Shown here piece by piece: positions 42,306 through 50,452 of a stretch of 64,000 bases of DNA. Below the pieces are notes generated by a model. It had not been told where the DNA came from. It ran no database searches and saw nothing but the letters and a program-made list of their open reading frames with translations. This DNA is from Salipiger profundus (GTDB lineage: Bacteria > Pseudomonadota > Alphaproteobacteria > Rhodobacterales > Rhodobacteraceae). The position numbers were made by a program, and so were the translations under genes. The stretch covers positions 3,303,501 through 3,367,500 of the forward strand of contig NZ_CP014796.1 of NCBI RefSeq assembly GCF_001969385.1. The letters run 5' to 3'. How positions within the stretch are numbered: position 1 is the first letter of the stretch; each line of letters starts with the position of its first letter.

Positions 42306-43192
42306 CAGAGAAGCTCGTATTTCTTGAGGATCGCCTCGATCTGCTTGTCCTGCTCGGGATCGGGCAGCAGGGCGGGCTGGCGCGAGGCGCCGACCGAGTT
42401 GTCCATCACCCACAGCGCGCGCTTCACCAGCGCCGGCGGGTAGCCGAGTTTATACAGGTCGGTGCGGAACGCGCCGTAGGTCTCCTGCGCCTTGGCCGCG
42501 CCCTCTTCGTCGCCCGCGTTGAAGCAGGACACGATCTTCGCCAGCACCTCGGGCATCACGTTGCCAAGCCCCGAGATCGCGCCCTTGGCGCCGTTTTGGA
42601 AGGCCCAGTGTACGAGATGATCGGGGCCGGAATAGACGTCGAAGCCGTCCTCGTCGCGGCCCACGGCCATGTACTGCTCGAGCGTCTCCTGTGCGCCGCC
42701 GGAATCCTTGATGCCGGCGATGTTGGGATGCTGCGCCAGCTTGCGCGCGGTCTCGGGCTCGATGTGGTTCTGGGTGCGGGCCGGGATGTCGTAGAGGTAG
42801 ACCGGCGTCTTCACCGCGTCCGCGACGGTAGTGAAGTGGCGCACCAGCCCGTCCTGCGTGCAGGCGATGAAGAACGGCGTGATGACGGCGATGCCGTCGA
42901 CGCCGATGCGGTCGAACTCACGCGCCAGCGCCACGGTCTCGAAGGTCGCGGGCATCCCGGCGTTGACGATGACCTTGGCGCGGCCGTCCACCTCGGCAAC
43001 CACCTCCTCGGTGAGCCGGACCTTCTCGTCGAAGGTCAGCGCCGAGAAATCGCCGTTGGTGCCGGCGCACATGATGTTGTTTCCGGCGGCCACCTGCCGG
43101 CGCACCTGCGCGCGGGTGGCGTCGAAGTTGATGGTCTCGTCGTCGTTGAAACAGGTGACGAGGGCGACAAAGGCCTCTTTCTGCGAGCTCAT
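42305..43192 (-). CDS. DapA-family lyase/dehydratase (dihydrodipicolinate synthase-like)
   Basis: A 295-residue class I aldolase-like TIM barrel. The Schiff-base lysine is in AGIKDSGG and the assisting tyrosine in VYLYDIPARTQN; the GTNGDFSALTFDEK loop binds the oxo-acid carboxylate. In a catabolic operon with a TTT transporter, a hydroxyacid dehydrogenase and PdxA2 it is more likely a 2-keto-3-deoxy-sugar-acid aldolase/dehydratase than DapA itself. ATG 43192 is preceded by GGAG-like sequence (CAGGAGTCCTC on the minus strand). Confidence 0.85.
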   Translation of the reverse strand: MSSQKEAFVALVTCFNDDETINFDATRAQVRRQVAAGNNIMCAGTNGDFSALTFDEKVRLTEEVVAEVDGRAKVIVNAGMPATFETVALAREFDRIGVDGIAVITPFFIACTQDGLVRHFTTVADAVKTPVYLYDIPARTQNHIEPETARKLAQHPNIAGIKDSGGAQETLEQYMAVGRDEDGFDVYSGPDHLVHWAFQNGAKGAISGLGNVMPEVLAKIVSCFNAGDEEGAAKAQETYGAFRTDLYKLGYPPALVKRALWVMDNSVGASRQPALLPDPEQDKQIEAILKKYELL

Positions 43193-43205
43193 GAGGACTC
43201 CTGGG

Positions 43206-44690
43206 TCAAGTGTTCTGCGCGGCACGTCTGCGGACGATCGCGCGGGAGAGGAACGGCCAGCCGGCAGAGAGCACGGTCAGCGCGAGGAAGAGAAGCGTGA
43301 TCGGCGTCGAGACGAAGGCGAGCACGTTGTCGTCGTTCTGCAAGAGGCCGCGGCGCAGGTTCGATTCCAGCAGCGGCCCGAGGATCAGCGCGATGCAGAG
43401 CGCCGCCTGGCTGAAGCCGAATTTCTGCATCCCCCAGCCCAGCACGCCGAAGCCCACCATGGTGTAGAGCTCGACCGGGTTCAGGTTGATCGAGAACGAG
43501 CCGATGAAGCAGAAGACGACGATCGACATGGCCAGCAGCCGGCGCGGGATCTGCAGGATGCGGCTGAACAGCGGGATCAGCGCCATGCCGAAGATGAACA
43601 TGAAGATCGTGGCGATGAAGGTGCCGCCGAACATGCCGACGACGACGTCGGGGTTGGTCTGGAACAGCATCGGCCCCGGCGCGAGCCCCTGGATCAGCAG
43701 GCCACCCATGAGCACCGCCGTGACCACGTCGCCGGGGATGCCGAGGGCCAGCAGCGGGATCAGGGCCGAGGCGCAGACGGCGTTGTTGGCCGACTCGGTG
43801 GCCGCGATGCCGGGCGCGTAGCCGGTGCCGAACTTCTCCGGCGTCTTCGAGGACCGGCGCGTCTCGTTGTAGGAGATCCAGGACGCGGTGCCCGAGCCGG
43901 TGCCCGGAACGATGCCGATCAGCGTGCCGATGATAGAGCCGCGGATCAGCGCGCCACGGCTCTCCTTCATCTCGTTGCGCGACGGCCAGCGGCCCGAGGT
44001 GCTCTTGATCGGCTCCTCGTTGGCGGCGATGCGCTCCATCTGGGTAAAGACCTCGGAGAGCGCGAAGAGGCCGATCAGCGCGGGGGTGAAGGCGAAGCCC
44101 GAGGCAAAGCCCTGCACGCCGAAGGTATAGCGCAGCACGCCCGAGATCGGGTCGGCCCCTACCGTCGAGATGAGAATACCCAGCAGCCCCGAGATCGCCC
44201 CCTTGAGCAGGTCGCCCGAGAGCGAGGCGATGATGGTCAGCCCGAAGAGCGCCAGCGCGAAATATTCGGCGGCGCCGAACTCGAGCGCGATGCCCGCGAG
44301 CTGCGGTGCAAGCGTGGCAAGCACGATGGCGGCGATCAGGCCGCCGACGGTCGAGGCGATCGTCGCCATCCCCAGCGCTTTGCCGGCCTCGCCCTTCTGC
44401 GCCATCGGGTAGCCGTCGAGCACGGTCGCGGCGGACGCGGGGGTGCCGGGTGTGCGCAGCAGGATCGACGAGACACAGCCGCCGTAGATGCCGCCGATAT
44501 AGATGCCGATCAGCATGTTGAGCCCCATCACCGGGGCCATGCCGAAGGTCAGCGGGATCAGCAGCGCGACGCCCATCGTGGCCGTCAGCCCCGGCAGCGC
44601 GCCGATGACCAGTCCGCCGAAGGTGCCCGCGGCGATGGTCATCAGGATCTTCGGCTCGAAGAGTGGTGTGAGAAAGGCGATGGAGTCCAT
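43206..44690 (-). CDS. tctA: Tripartite tricarboxylate transporter, large permease subunit TctA
   Basis: A 494-residue protein with about 12 membrane helices. The conserved TctA signatures GALPGLTATMGVALLIPLTF (about residues 30-49), GGIYGGCVSSILL and GTGSGTASWISYNETRR are present, as is the second repeat (LALGIPGDVVTAVLMGGL). It imports a carboxylate with the small subunit TctB and the binding protein TctC. Compared with the usual tctCBA order the genes here run B, C, A. Confidence 0.93.
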   Translation of the reverse strand: MDSIAFLTPLFEPKILMTIAAGTFGGLVIGALPGLTATMGVALLIPLTFGMAPVMGLNMLIGIYIGGIYGGCVSSILLRTPGTPASAATVLDGYPMAQKGEAGKALGMATIASTVGGLIAAIVLATLAPQLAGIALEFGAAEYFALALFGLTIIASLSGDLLKGAISGLLGILISTVGADPISGVLRYTFGVQGFASGFAFTPALIGLFALSEVFTQMERIAANEEPIKSTSGRWPSRNEMKESRGALIRGSIIGTLIGIVPGTGSGTASWISYNETRRSSKTPEKFGTGYAPGIAATESANNAVCASALIPLLALGIPGDVVTAVLMGGLLIQGLAPGPMLFQTNPDVVVGMFGGTFIATIFMFIFGMALIPLFSRILQIPRRLLAMSIVVFCFIGSFSINLNPVELYTMVGFGVLGWGMQKFGFSQAALCIALILGPLLESNLRRGLLQNDDNVLAFVSTPITLLFLALTVLSAGWPFLSRAIVRRRAAQNT

Positions 44691-44744
44691 GATACCCCTG
44701 AGGCTCTGACGATGGCCGCGCGGCGCGGCCGTAAGCGGGTATGA

Positions 44745-44766
44745 CCGGGGCACCTTCGTGCCCCGG
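44745..44766 (-). other. Intercistronic hairpin between tctC and tctA
   Basis: A perfect 9-bp stem (CCGGGGCAC / GTGCCCCGG) closed by a tetraloop lies in the 112-nt gap after tctC. It has no U tract. It is in the place where stem-loops protect abundant binding-protein transcripts from decay. Confidence 0.5.
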
Positions 44767-44802
44767 CCGGTGTCGGTCAGGCGCCGGCAGGCGCCCGCCC
44801 GA

Positions 44803-45759
44803 TCAGTCGTTCATGCCGAGCATGCCGAGCTTCTCGAGCACCGCCTCGGTGGTTTCCATGTCGCGGCGTGCGCGGGCCTCGAACTCTTCACCGCTCTCGT
44901 AGGTGACGAACTCGCCCATGTCGGTCAGGGTCTCGCGGAACTGCTCGTCGTTGGCCACCTGTTCGACCGCGTCGCGCAGCCACGCGAGCGTCTCCTCGTC
45001 CATGCCCTTGGGACCGATCAGGCCCTTCCAGGACGACCAGGTGAAATCGACGCCCTTCTCGACCGCCGTCGGCGTGTCGGGGAACAGGTCGATGCGCTCG
45101 TCCTCCATGACGAAGAGCGGCGTCATCTGGCCCGCGTCCGATGCCGATTTTGCCTCGGCCGGCGAAGCGACCATCGCGTCGATGTGACCGCCGATGCAGG
45201 CGGTGCGTGCCTCGGAGGAACCGTTGAACGGCACCGACTCGATCGAGATGCCCGCCGCGTCGGCAAAGGCCTCGGCCGAGATCTGGTTCGCGCCGCCGGC
45301 ACCCGAGTTGCCGACCTGCGGCGCGTTCTCTCCGGCATAGTCGATGAAGCTGTCATAGTCCTCGAACGGCGCGTCGGCGCAGCCCACCATGACCTGAAGT
45401 GAACGGGCGTAGAGGCCGATAAACTCGACGTCGTCGAGCGTGTAACCGGCGCCGCCGATCAGCGGCTTGATGACCAGCGGGCCCTGCGCACCGGCGCCCA
45501 GCGTGTAGCCGTCGGGGCGGGCGTTGATCGTCGCCGAGGAGCCGATCGCGCCGCCGCCACCGGGCTGGTTTCGCACCACCATGGTGCCGTCGAACAGGCG
45601 CTCGAACGTGTCGGCGACCACGCGCATCGACAGGTCGGTCGAGCCGCCTGCGGAATAGGGCACCACCACCTGCACGGGGCGCTGCGGGTAGTCCTGCGCA
45701 AGCGCCGCGCCGGCCGTGATGGCCGCCACTGCGGCACCGATGAAAGTCGTCTTGAGCAT
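44803..45759 (-). CDS. tctC: Tripartite tricarboxylate transporter substrate-binding protein TctC
   Basis: A 318-residue periplasmic protein of the Bug/TctC family with a signal peptide (residues 1-21, ending GAALA). The mature protein starts YPQRPVQVVVPYSAGGSTDL and contains the family's NQPGGGGAIG and PDGYTLG motifs. ATG 45759 follows GGGAGGACA. It gives the importer its specificity, presumably for the hydroxycarboxylate (tetronate-like acid) degraded by the operon. Confidence 0.92.
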   Translation of the reverse strand: MLKTTFIGAAVAAITAGAALAQDYPQRPVQVVVPYSAGGSTDLSMRVVADTFERLFDGTMVVRNQPGGGGAIGSSATINARPDGYTLGAGAQGPLVIKPLIGGAGYTLDDVEFIGLYARSLQVMVGCADAPFEDYDSFIDYAGENAPQVGNSGAGGANQISAEAFADAAGISIESVPFNGSSEARTACIGGHIDAMVASPAEAKSASDAGQMTPLFVMEDERIDLFPDTPTAVEKGVDFTWSSWKGLIGPKGMDEETLAWLRDAVEQVANDEQFRETLTDMGEFVTYESGEEFEARARRDMETTEAVLEKLGMLGMND

Positions 45760-45796
45760 GAAGTGTCCTCCCTTCAATTGGATTGCTCTTGGGGTG

Positions 45797-46252
45797 TTAC
45801 GGAAGCCAGACGGAGAGCAGCTCCGTGAAGCCGAAATAGATGCCGAAGGTCATCGCGACCGGGAACAGGACCACCAAAAGCCAGTTGCGCTCTCCCAGAA
45901 GGATGAGCCCGATGACGAAGACCGCGAGGGTCGACGGCAGGTAGCCGACCGGCATGAAGGCGACCGCGTAGGCGATCATCAGCACGGTGAACCCCGCCAT
46001 CGCGGCAAGCACCCGCTTGCCGGGCATGGTGATGTCGGTTTCGGGGTCGTGGTCGGCGCGCAGCGCCCGGACGATCAGCAGCACCGACAGCACCGCGATC
46101 AGCAGGATGACGAGCCAGGGCACGAAGCTCGGGCCGGCCGCGCTAGAGCTGAAGCCCTGCTTGATGTAGGTGGCACGCCACCCGGCAAAGCCGCAGAGCG
46201 CCAGAAGGCCACAGCCAACCCAGAGATCCGCTTTCGCCTCGCGTAAGATCAT
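45797..46252 (-). CDS. tctB: Tripartite tricarboxylate transporter small subunit TctB
   Basis: A 151-residue membrane protein with four helices (about residues 10-26, 44-62, 78-98, 105-150 region split in two), of the size and hydropathy of TctB, placed at the head of the tctBCA operon. The sequence similarity within TctB is low, so context carries most of the weight. ATG 46252 follows GGGAGGAG. Confidence 0.85.
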   Translation of the reverse strand: MILREAKADLWVGCGLLALCGFAGWRATYIKQGFSSSAAGPSFVPWLVILLIAVLSVLLIVRALRADHDPETDITMPGKRVLAAMAGFTVLMIAYAVAFMPVGYLPSTLAVFVIGLILLGERNWLLVVLFPVAMTFGIYFGFTELLSVWLP

Positions 46253-46633
46253 GTGCAGCTCCTCCCGTCGGGGCGCGGGGTCCGTTCGCGCCAAATCTAG
46301 GGCCGGACCATGCACCGAAGATGACAACCTGTCAATTATCACGGCGAAATTTCCTGCTCCTTGGCACAAATCCGGACAGATGTAACGGTTCGAACTTGCG
46401 TGAGAGGCGCAGAGCATAAGGATAAAACCCTTATATATATGGCGTATTCCCGCCATCTCGGGCGACCTCAACCACTGGACTTATACGGCAAAGCTCTCGC
46501 AACAACTCCGGAACCAATTGACAAGTTGTAAAATATGCCGCACCTCTCAGCCTGTAATTCAGCCCGGGAACCGACGTTTGGCCCGCTCTTTCGACGCAGG
46601 GCCGCGCCGATTCCGCTCAGAGGAGGATCCTTG
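46253..46633. promoter_or_regulatory. Divergent regulatory region of the second tetronate module
   Basis: This A/T-richer 381-bp region separates tctB (minus) from the alcohol dehydrogenase (plus). It contains a palindrome TGACAACCTGTCA (46322-46334), which overlaps a TTGACA -35 candidate for tctB (46335-46330, minus; -10 CATGGT at 46312-46307 is weak), and a related TTGACAAGTTGTAA element at 46518-46531. An A/T block with ATAAGG/CCTTAT arms sits near 46417-46437. The GntR protein encoded downstream may bind the TTGACA/TGTCAA-type sites. Confidence 0.45.
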
Positions 46634-47752
46634 ATGCACAACCTGACGACCCCCATCGAGCTGCGCCGGCCCGCGCTCGTTCACTACGGCAGCGGCACGC
46701 TCTCGAAACTGGCCGACTGGGTCGCCGAAGGCGGCTACAAGGCGCCCTTCGTGGTGGCCGACCCGATCAACGCCGCACGGCTCGACGCGCTCGGCCTGGG
46801 CACCGTCGCCTGCTTCGGGGACGTGGTGCCGGAACCCGGCAGCGACAACCTCGACAAGGCCGTCGCCGCCGCAACGGGCGCGGACCTGGTCATCGGCTTC
46901 GGTGGCGGCTCGGCGATGGATCTCGCGAAGCTCGTGGCGGTGATGGTCGGACAGGACGTCGACCTTGGCGACATCAGCGGCCCGAATCGCGCACCTGCCC
47001 GCAAGGTCGGCCTCGTGCAGATCCCGACGACCGCCGGCACCGGCTCCGAGGTCGGCACCCGCGCGCTGGTCACCGACCCCGCGACCAACAGCAAGATCGC
47101 GACGGAAAGCCCGCACATGCTGGCCGACATCGCGATCATCGACCCCGACCTGACGATGACCGTGCCCGCCCATGTGACCGCCGCCACCGGTGTCGATGCG
47201 ATGGCGCACTGCGTCGAGGCCTACACCTCGAAGCGCGCACACCCGCTGATCGACGGCTACGCGCTGCAGGGCATCGAGCTGGTCGGCCGCTACCTGAAGC
47301 GCGCCGTCGACAACGGTGACGATGCCGAGGCCCGCGCCGGCCTGTCGCTCGCCGCTTTCTATGGCGGCGTTTGCCTCGGACCGGTGAACACCACCGCGGG
47401 CCACGCGCTGAGCTACCCGCTCGGCACCCGCTACAAGCTGCCGCACGGCATTGCCAACGCACTGATCTTTCCGCACGTACTGGCGGCCAACGCCGCCGTC
47501 CGCCCCGAGAAGACGGCCGCGGTGGCCGAAGCACTCGGCTTCGAGGCCGGCGACGAGGCCACGGTGCGCGAAGGCGCGACCGCCTTCTGCGCGGCGCTCG
47601 GGCTCGACATGCGCCTGCGCGCCCATGGCGTGACCGAGGACAGCCTGCGTGCGATGGCCGAAGAGGCGCACGGCATCCGGCGCCTGCTGGACTGGAACCC
47701 GCGTGACCTTACGGTGGACGAGATCGAAACGATCTACCGCAACGCCTACTGA
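46634..47752 (+). CDS. Iron-containing alcohol dehydrogenase (class III)
   Basis: A 372-residue Fe-ADH/maleylacetate-reductase-fold protein. GFGGGSAMDLAKL binds NAD(P) near residue 95, PTTAGTGSEVG follows, and the metal ligands are in DAMAHCVEAY, TAGHALSYPLG and LPHGIANAL. ATG 46634 follows AGAGGAGGA. It heads an operon with the four-carbon acid sugar kinase and the GntR regulator and is divergent from tctB. It could oxidise a hydroxyacid to the oxo acid before phosphorylation. Confidence 0.88.
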   Translation: MHNLTTPIELRRPALVHYGSGTLSKLADWVAEGGYKAPFVVADPINAARLDALGLGTVACFGDVVPEPGSDNLDKAVAAATGADLVIGFGGGSAMDLAKLVAVMVGQDVDLGDISGPNRAPARKVGLVQIPTTAGTGSEVGTRALVTDPATNSKIATESPHMLADIAIIDPDLTMTVPAHVTAATGVDAMAHCVEAYTSKRAHPLIDGYALQGIELVGRYLKRAVDNGDDAEARAGLSLAAFYGGVCLGPVNTTAGHALSYPLGTRYKLPHGIANALIFPHVLAANAAVRPEKTAAVAEALGFEAGDEATVREGATAFCAALGLDMRLRAHGVTEDSLRAMAEEAHGIRRLLDWNPRDLTVDEIETIYRNAY

Positions 47753-47809
47753 CACCGCGCGCGCCCCGTCCACGATCGGAGCGGGGCGCCGCCGCAACGG
47801 ACGGACGAG

Positions 47810-48832
47810 ATGCGCGACAGGGTTTTCATCGTTGCCGACGACCTGACCGGGGCTCTCGACAGCGCCGCCACCTTTGCCATGCGCGGAGCCAGCGTCCGCG
47901 TGGCCTGCCGCCCCGACGACCTGCCAGCGGCGCTTGGCTCCGATGCCGGGGTGGTGGCGGTCGCGACCGGAACCCGCGACGGCTCCGAGGCCCACGCGCG
48001 CTCGGTCGCGACGCGGGTCGCGGCGATGCTCGCAGACCATTCCGGCATTCTTTTCAAGAAGATAGACAGCCGTCTCAAGGGGCATATCGCGACCGAACTC
48101 GAGGCGCTTACGAGCGCCGGCACCACCCTTCTGGTCAATCCGGCGATCCCGCGGCTTGGCCGCATCTGCGTCGGCGGGGCAGTAACCGGCGCCGGGGTCG
48201 AAACCCCGATCCCCGTGGCCCCTCGCGTCGGACAGCCGGTCACGCTTCCCGACACGCACACGGCCGAAGACCTTGCCCGCCAGCTTCCCGAGCGGCTCGA
48301 CGGCGTGGTCTCCGTCGGCGCGGCGGGCCTCGCCGAGGCGCTGGCCGACCGGCTCTGGCCCGAGGCGCTGCCCCACCAGCTGCCGCGCCCCGAACGGCCT
48401 GCCCTGCTCGCCATCGGGTCCCGCGATCCGGTCACGGCCGCACAGATTGCGACCCTGCAGGGCGTGCCGGTAACGGATGCGCCCAACGGCATCGCGCCCG
48501 ATTTGACGAACCACCCCCTGCAGCTTATCCGCATGTCTCCGGGCGCCGAGGAGATCCCCGGCGCAGAGGCCGGCGCGCAGTTCGCCGACACGCTCGCCCG
48601 GGCCCACGCGCAGCTGAAGCCCCGCACGCTCTTTGCCTGCGGCGGCGAAAGCGCGGCGGCGTTGCTGGCGCGGCTCGGCATCGGGCAGCTCGACCTTCTG
48701 GGCGAAATCCTTCCCGGCGTGCCCATTGCGCGCACGACGGGTGCCGAAAAGCTCACCCTCATCACCAAGTCCGGCGGGTTCGGGCCTCCCGACACGCTTG
48801 TGAAACTTGTAAATTTTCTGGCAAACGACTAA
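47810..48832 (+). CDS. dtnK: Four-carbon acid sugar kinase (DUF1537), DtnK-like, short form
   Basis: A 340-residue DUF1537 kinase. The N-terminal IVADDLTGALDSAATFA (residues 7-23) and KKIDSRLKGH (about 84-93) bind the sugar acid, and the C-terminal FACGGESAAALLARLG and LITKSGGFGPPD bind nucleotide. It is about 80 residues shorter than OtnK at 27216-28475, the difference being in the middle. With PdxA2 in the facing operon, D-threonate (or D-erythronate) 4-kinase is the best guess. It lies 57 nt after the alcohol dehydrogenase. Confidence 0.8.
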   Translation: MRDRVFIVADDLTGALDSAATFAMRGASVRVACRPDDLPAALGSDAGVVAVATGTRDGSEAHARSVATRVAAMLADHSGILFKKIDSRLKGHIATELEALTSAGTTLLVNPAIPRLGRICVGGAVTGAGVETPIPVAPRVGQPVTLPDTHTAEDLARQLPERLDGVVSVGAAGLAEALADRLWPEALPHQLPRPERPALLAIGSRDPVTAAQIATLQGVPVTDAPNGIAPDLTNHPLQLIRMSPGAEEIPGAEAGAQFADTLARAHAQLKPRTLFACGGESAAALLARLGIGQLDLLGEILPGVPIARTTGAEKLTLITKSGGFGPPDTLVKLVNFLAND

Positions 48833-48861
48833 TCAGGTGCGCGGTGCAACGCGGGGCTCAC

Positions 48862-49584
48862 ATGACGACAGGCAAGACGAAATCCCGGATGCCCCTTGCG
48901 GACAAGGTGTATCACTCGCTGCACGCCCGGATCGTCAACGGCGACTATCCCGCCAACGAGAAGCTTCCGCCCGAGATCCAGCTTGCCGAAGAATTCGGCG
49001 TCTCCCGCCCGGTCCTGCGCAACGCGCTCGAACGGCTGCGCGAAGAGGGGATCGTCCATTCGCGTCAGGGCGCCGGCAGCTTCGTGCGGCCATTGCGGCA
49101 AAACGTGCCGCTGGGCTTCGCCAAGGTCGAGACGCTCGCCGACATCCAGCGGTGCTACGAATTCCGCATCAACCTCGAGACCGAGGCGGCCGCGCTCGCG
49201 GCGCTGCGCCACAACGACGAGGCCCTGACCGAGATCGGCCGCGCGCTCGAACTGCTACGGGCCGCCACCGGGTCGCTGCAGCACCGCGAAGACGCCGACT
49301 TCATGTTTCACGGCGCCATCGCCAAGGCCTCGAACAACCAGTATTTCGAGGCGACCTTCCGCGCCCTGCGTGACCATGTGAACGTTGGCATGAAGCTGCA
49401 CGGCGAGTCGCTGATGAACGACGGCGCCAAGGGTCTCGAGGACGTGCTGGCCGAGCACGCCCGCATCTACGACGGCATCCGTGCGCGCGATCCGCAGGTG
49501 GCCCGCGACGAGATGCGGCTGCATCTCGAACACTCGCGCGACCGGTTGTTCGGTGGCGGCCTGCTCGACCTCTCGATGCGCTGA
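48862..49584 (+). CDS. GntR-family regulator (FadR/FCD subfamily)
   Basis: A 240-residue regulator: winged helix with LPPEIQLAEEFGVSRPVLRNALERL (about residues 33-57) and SRQGAGSFV wing, then an all-helical FCD effector domain with the expected Asp/His metal-site residues (HREDADFMFHGAI; EHARIYDGI; LHLEHSRDRLF). A GTG at 48844 could add six residues; ATG 48862 is the conservative choice. It closes the plus-strand operon and probably senses the acid imported by TctABC. Confidence 0.88.
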   Translation: MTTGKTKSRMPLADKVYHSLHARIVNGDYPANEKLPPEIQLAEEFGVSRPVLRNALERLREEGIVHSRQGAGSFVRPLRQNVPLGFAKVETLADIQRCYEFRINLETEAAALAALRHNDEALTEIGRALELLRAATGSLQHREDADFMFHGAIAKASNNQYFEATFRALRDHVNVGMKLHGESLMNDGAKGLEDVLAEHARIYDGIRARDPQVARDEMRLHLEHSRDRLFGGGLLDLSMR

Positions 49585-49603
49585 GCCGCCGGCCCCTCGC
49601 CGT

Positions 49604-50452
49604 TCAGATATCCAGCCCGAGATCCAGCGTGCGCACCGAATGCGTCAGCGCCCCCGCCGAGATGTAATCGACACCGGTCGCGGCGACCTCGGCGATGCGC
49701 TCGAGCCGCATGTTGCCCGACGCCTCGAGACAGAGCCGCCCCTCGGTCATCGCCACCGCCTCGCGCAGGGTCGGCGTGTCCATGTTGTCGAGCAGGACGA
49801 CATCGGCGCCGCCCTCGTCGAGCACCTCGGCAAGCTGGTCGAGCGTGTCGACCTCGATCTCGACCCGCACCATGTGAGAAGCCTGTGCCTTGATCGCGCG
49901 CAGCACCGGGCGCACGCCGCCCGCCGCCGCGATGTGATTGTCCTTCACCAGGATCGCGTCCGAAAGCGAGAAGCGATGGTTGAAGCCGCCGCCATGCAGC
50001 ACCGCCTGTTTCTCGACGATGCGCAGGCCAGGCGTGGTCTTGCGGGTGCAGGTGATGCGGGTCCTGGTGCCCGAGGTCTCCGCCACGAAGGCGGCGGTCA
50101 TCGTGGCGATGCCCGCGAGCCGCCCGGCGAAGTTCAGCGCCACGCGCTCGGCCGAAAGGATCGAGGCGGCCTCGCCCCGGATCTCCATGAGCACATCGCC
50201 CGGCGCGATCCGGCTGCCGTCGGCCTTGCGGACATCGAGCTCCAGTTCCGGATCCACGGCGTGGAAGGCAAGCCGCGCGATCTGCATGCCCGAGACGATC
50301 CCGGGCTCGCGCGCCCGTATCTGCGCGGTCTGTCGCGTGCCGGCGGGAATGACGGTCCGGGTGGTCAGGTCGCCGCAGGTGCCGAGATCCTCCATCAGCG
50401 CGGCGCGGACCAGCGGCTCGAGGATCATGTCGGGAAGCGGAGGCGTGGTCAT
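49604..50452 (-). CDS. nadC: Nicotinate-nucleotide pyrophosphorylase (quinolinate phosphoribosyltransferase)
   Basis: A 282-residue NadC. The TRKTTPGLRIVEKQAVLHGG region (about residues 134-153) and FSLSDAILVKDNH contain the quinolinate and PRPP contacts, and the ending IDYISAGALTHS-like block (VDYISAGALTHSVRTLDLGLDI) is diagnostic. It converts quinolinate and PRPP to nicotinate mononucleotide in de novo NAD synthesis. Its start shares one base with the nadB stop, and it is convergent with the GntR gene 19 nt away. Confidence 0.96.
   Translation of the reverse strand: MTTPPLPDMILEPLVRAALMEDLGTCGDLTTRTVIPAGTRQTAQIRAREPGIVSGMQIARLAFHAVDPELELDVRKADGSRIAPGDVLMEIRGEAASILSAERVALNFAGRLAGIATMTAAFVAETSGTRTRITCTRKTTPGLRIVEKQAVLHGGGFNHRFSLSDAILVKDNHIAAAGGVRPVLRAIKAQASHMVRVEIEVDTLDQLAEVLDEGGADVVLLDNMDTPTLREAVAMTEGRLCLEASGNMRLERIAEVAATGVDYISAGALTHSVRTLDLGLDI

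Noticed and set aside
42305..43192. Lysine-biosynthetic dapA
   Set aside because: It is embedded in a catabolic TTT-transporter operon with PdxA2, without other lysine genes.
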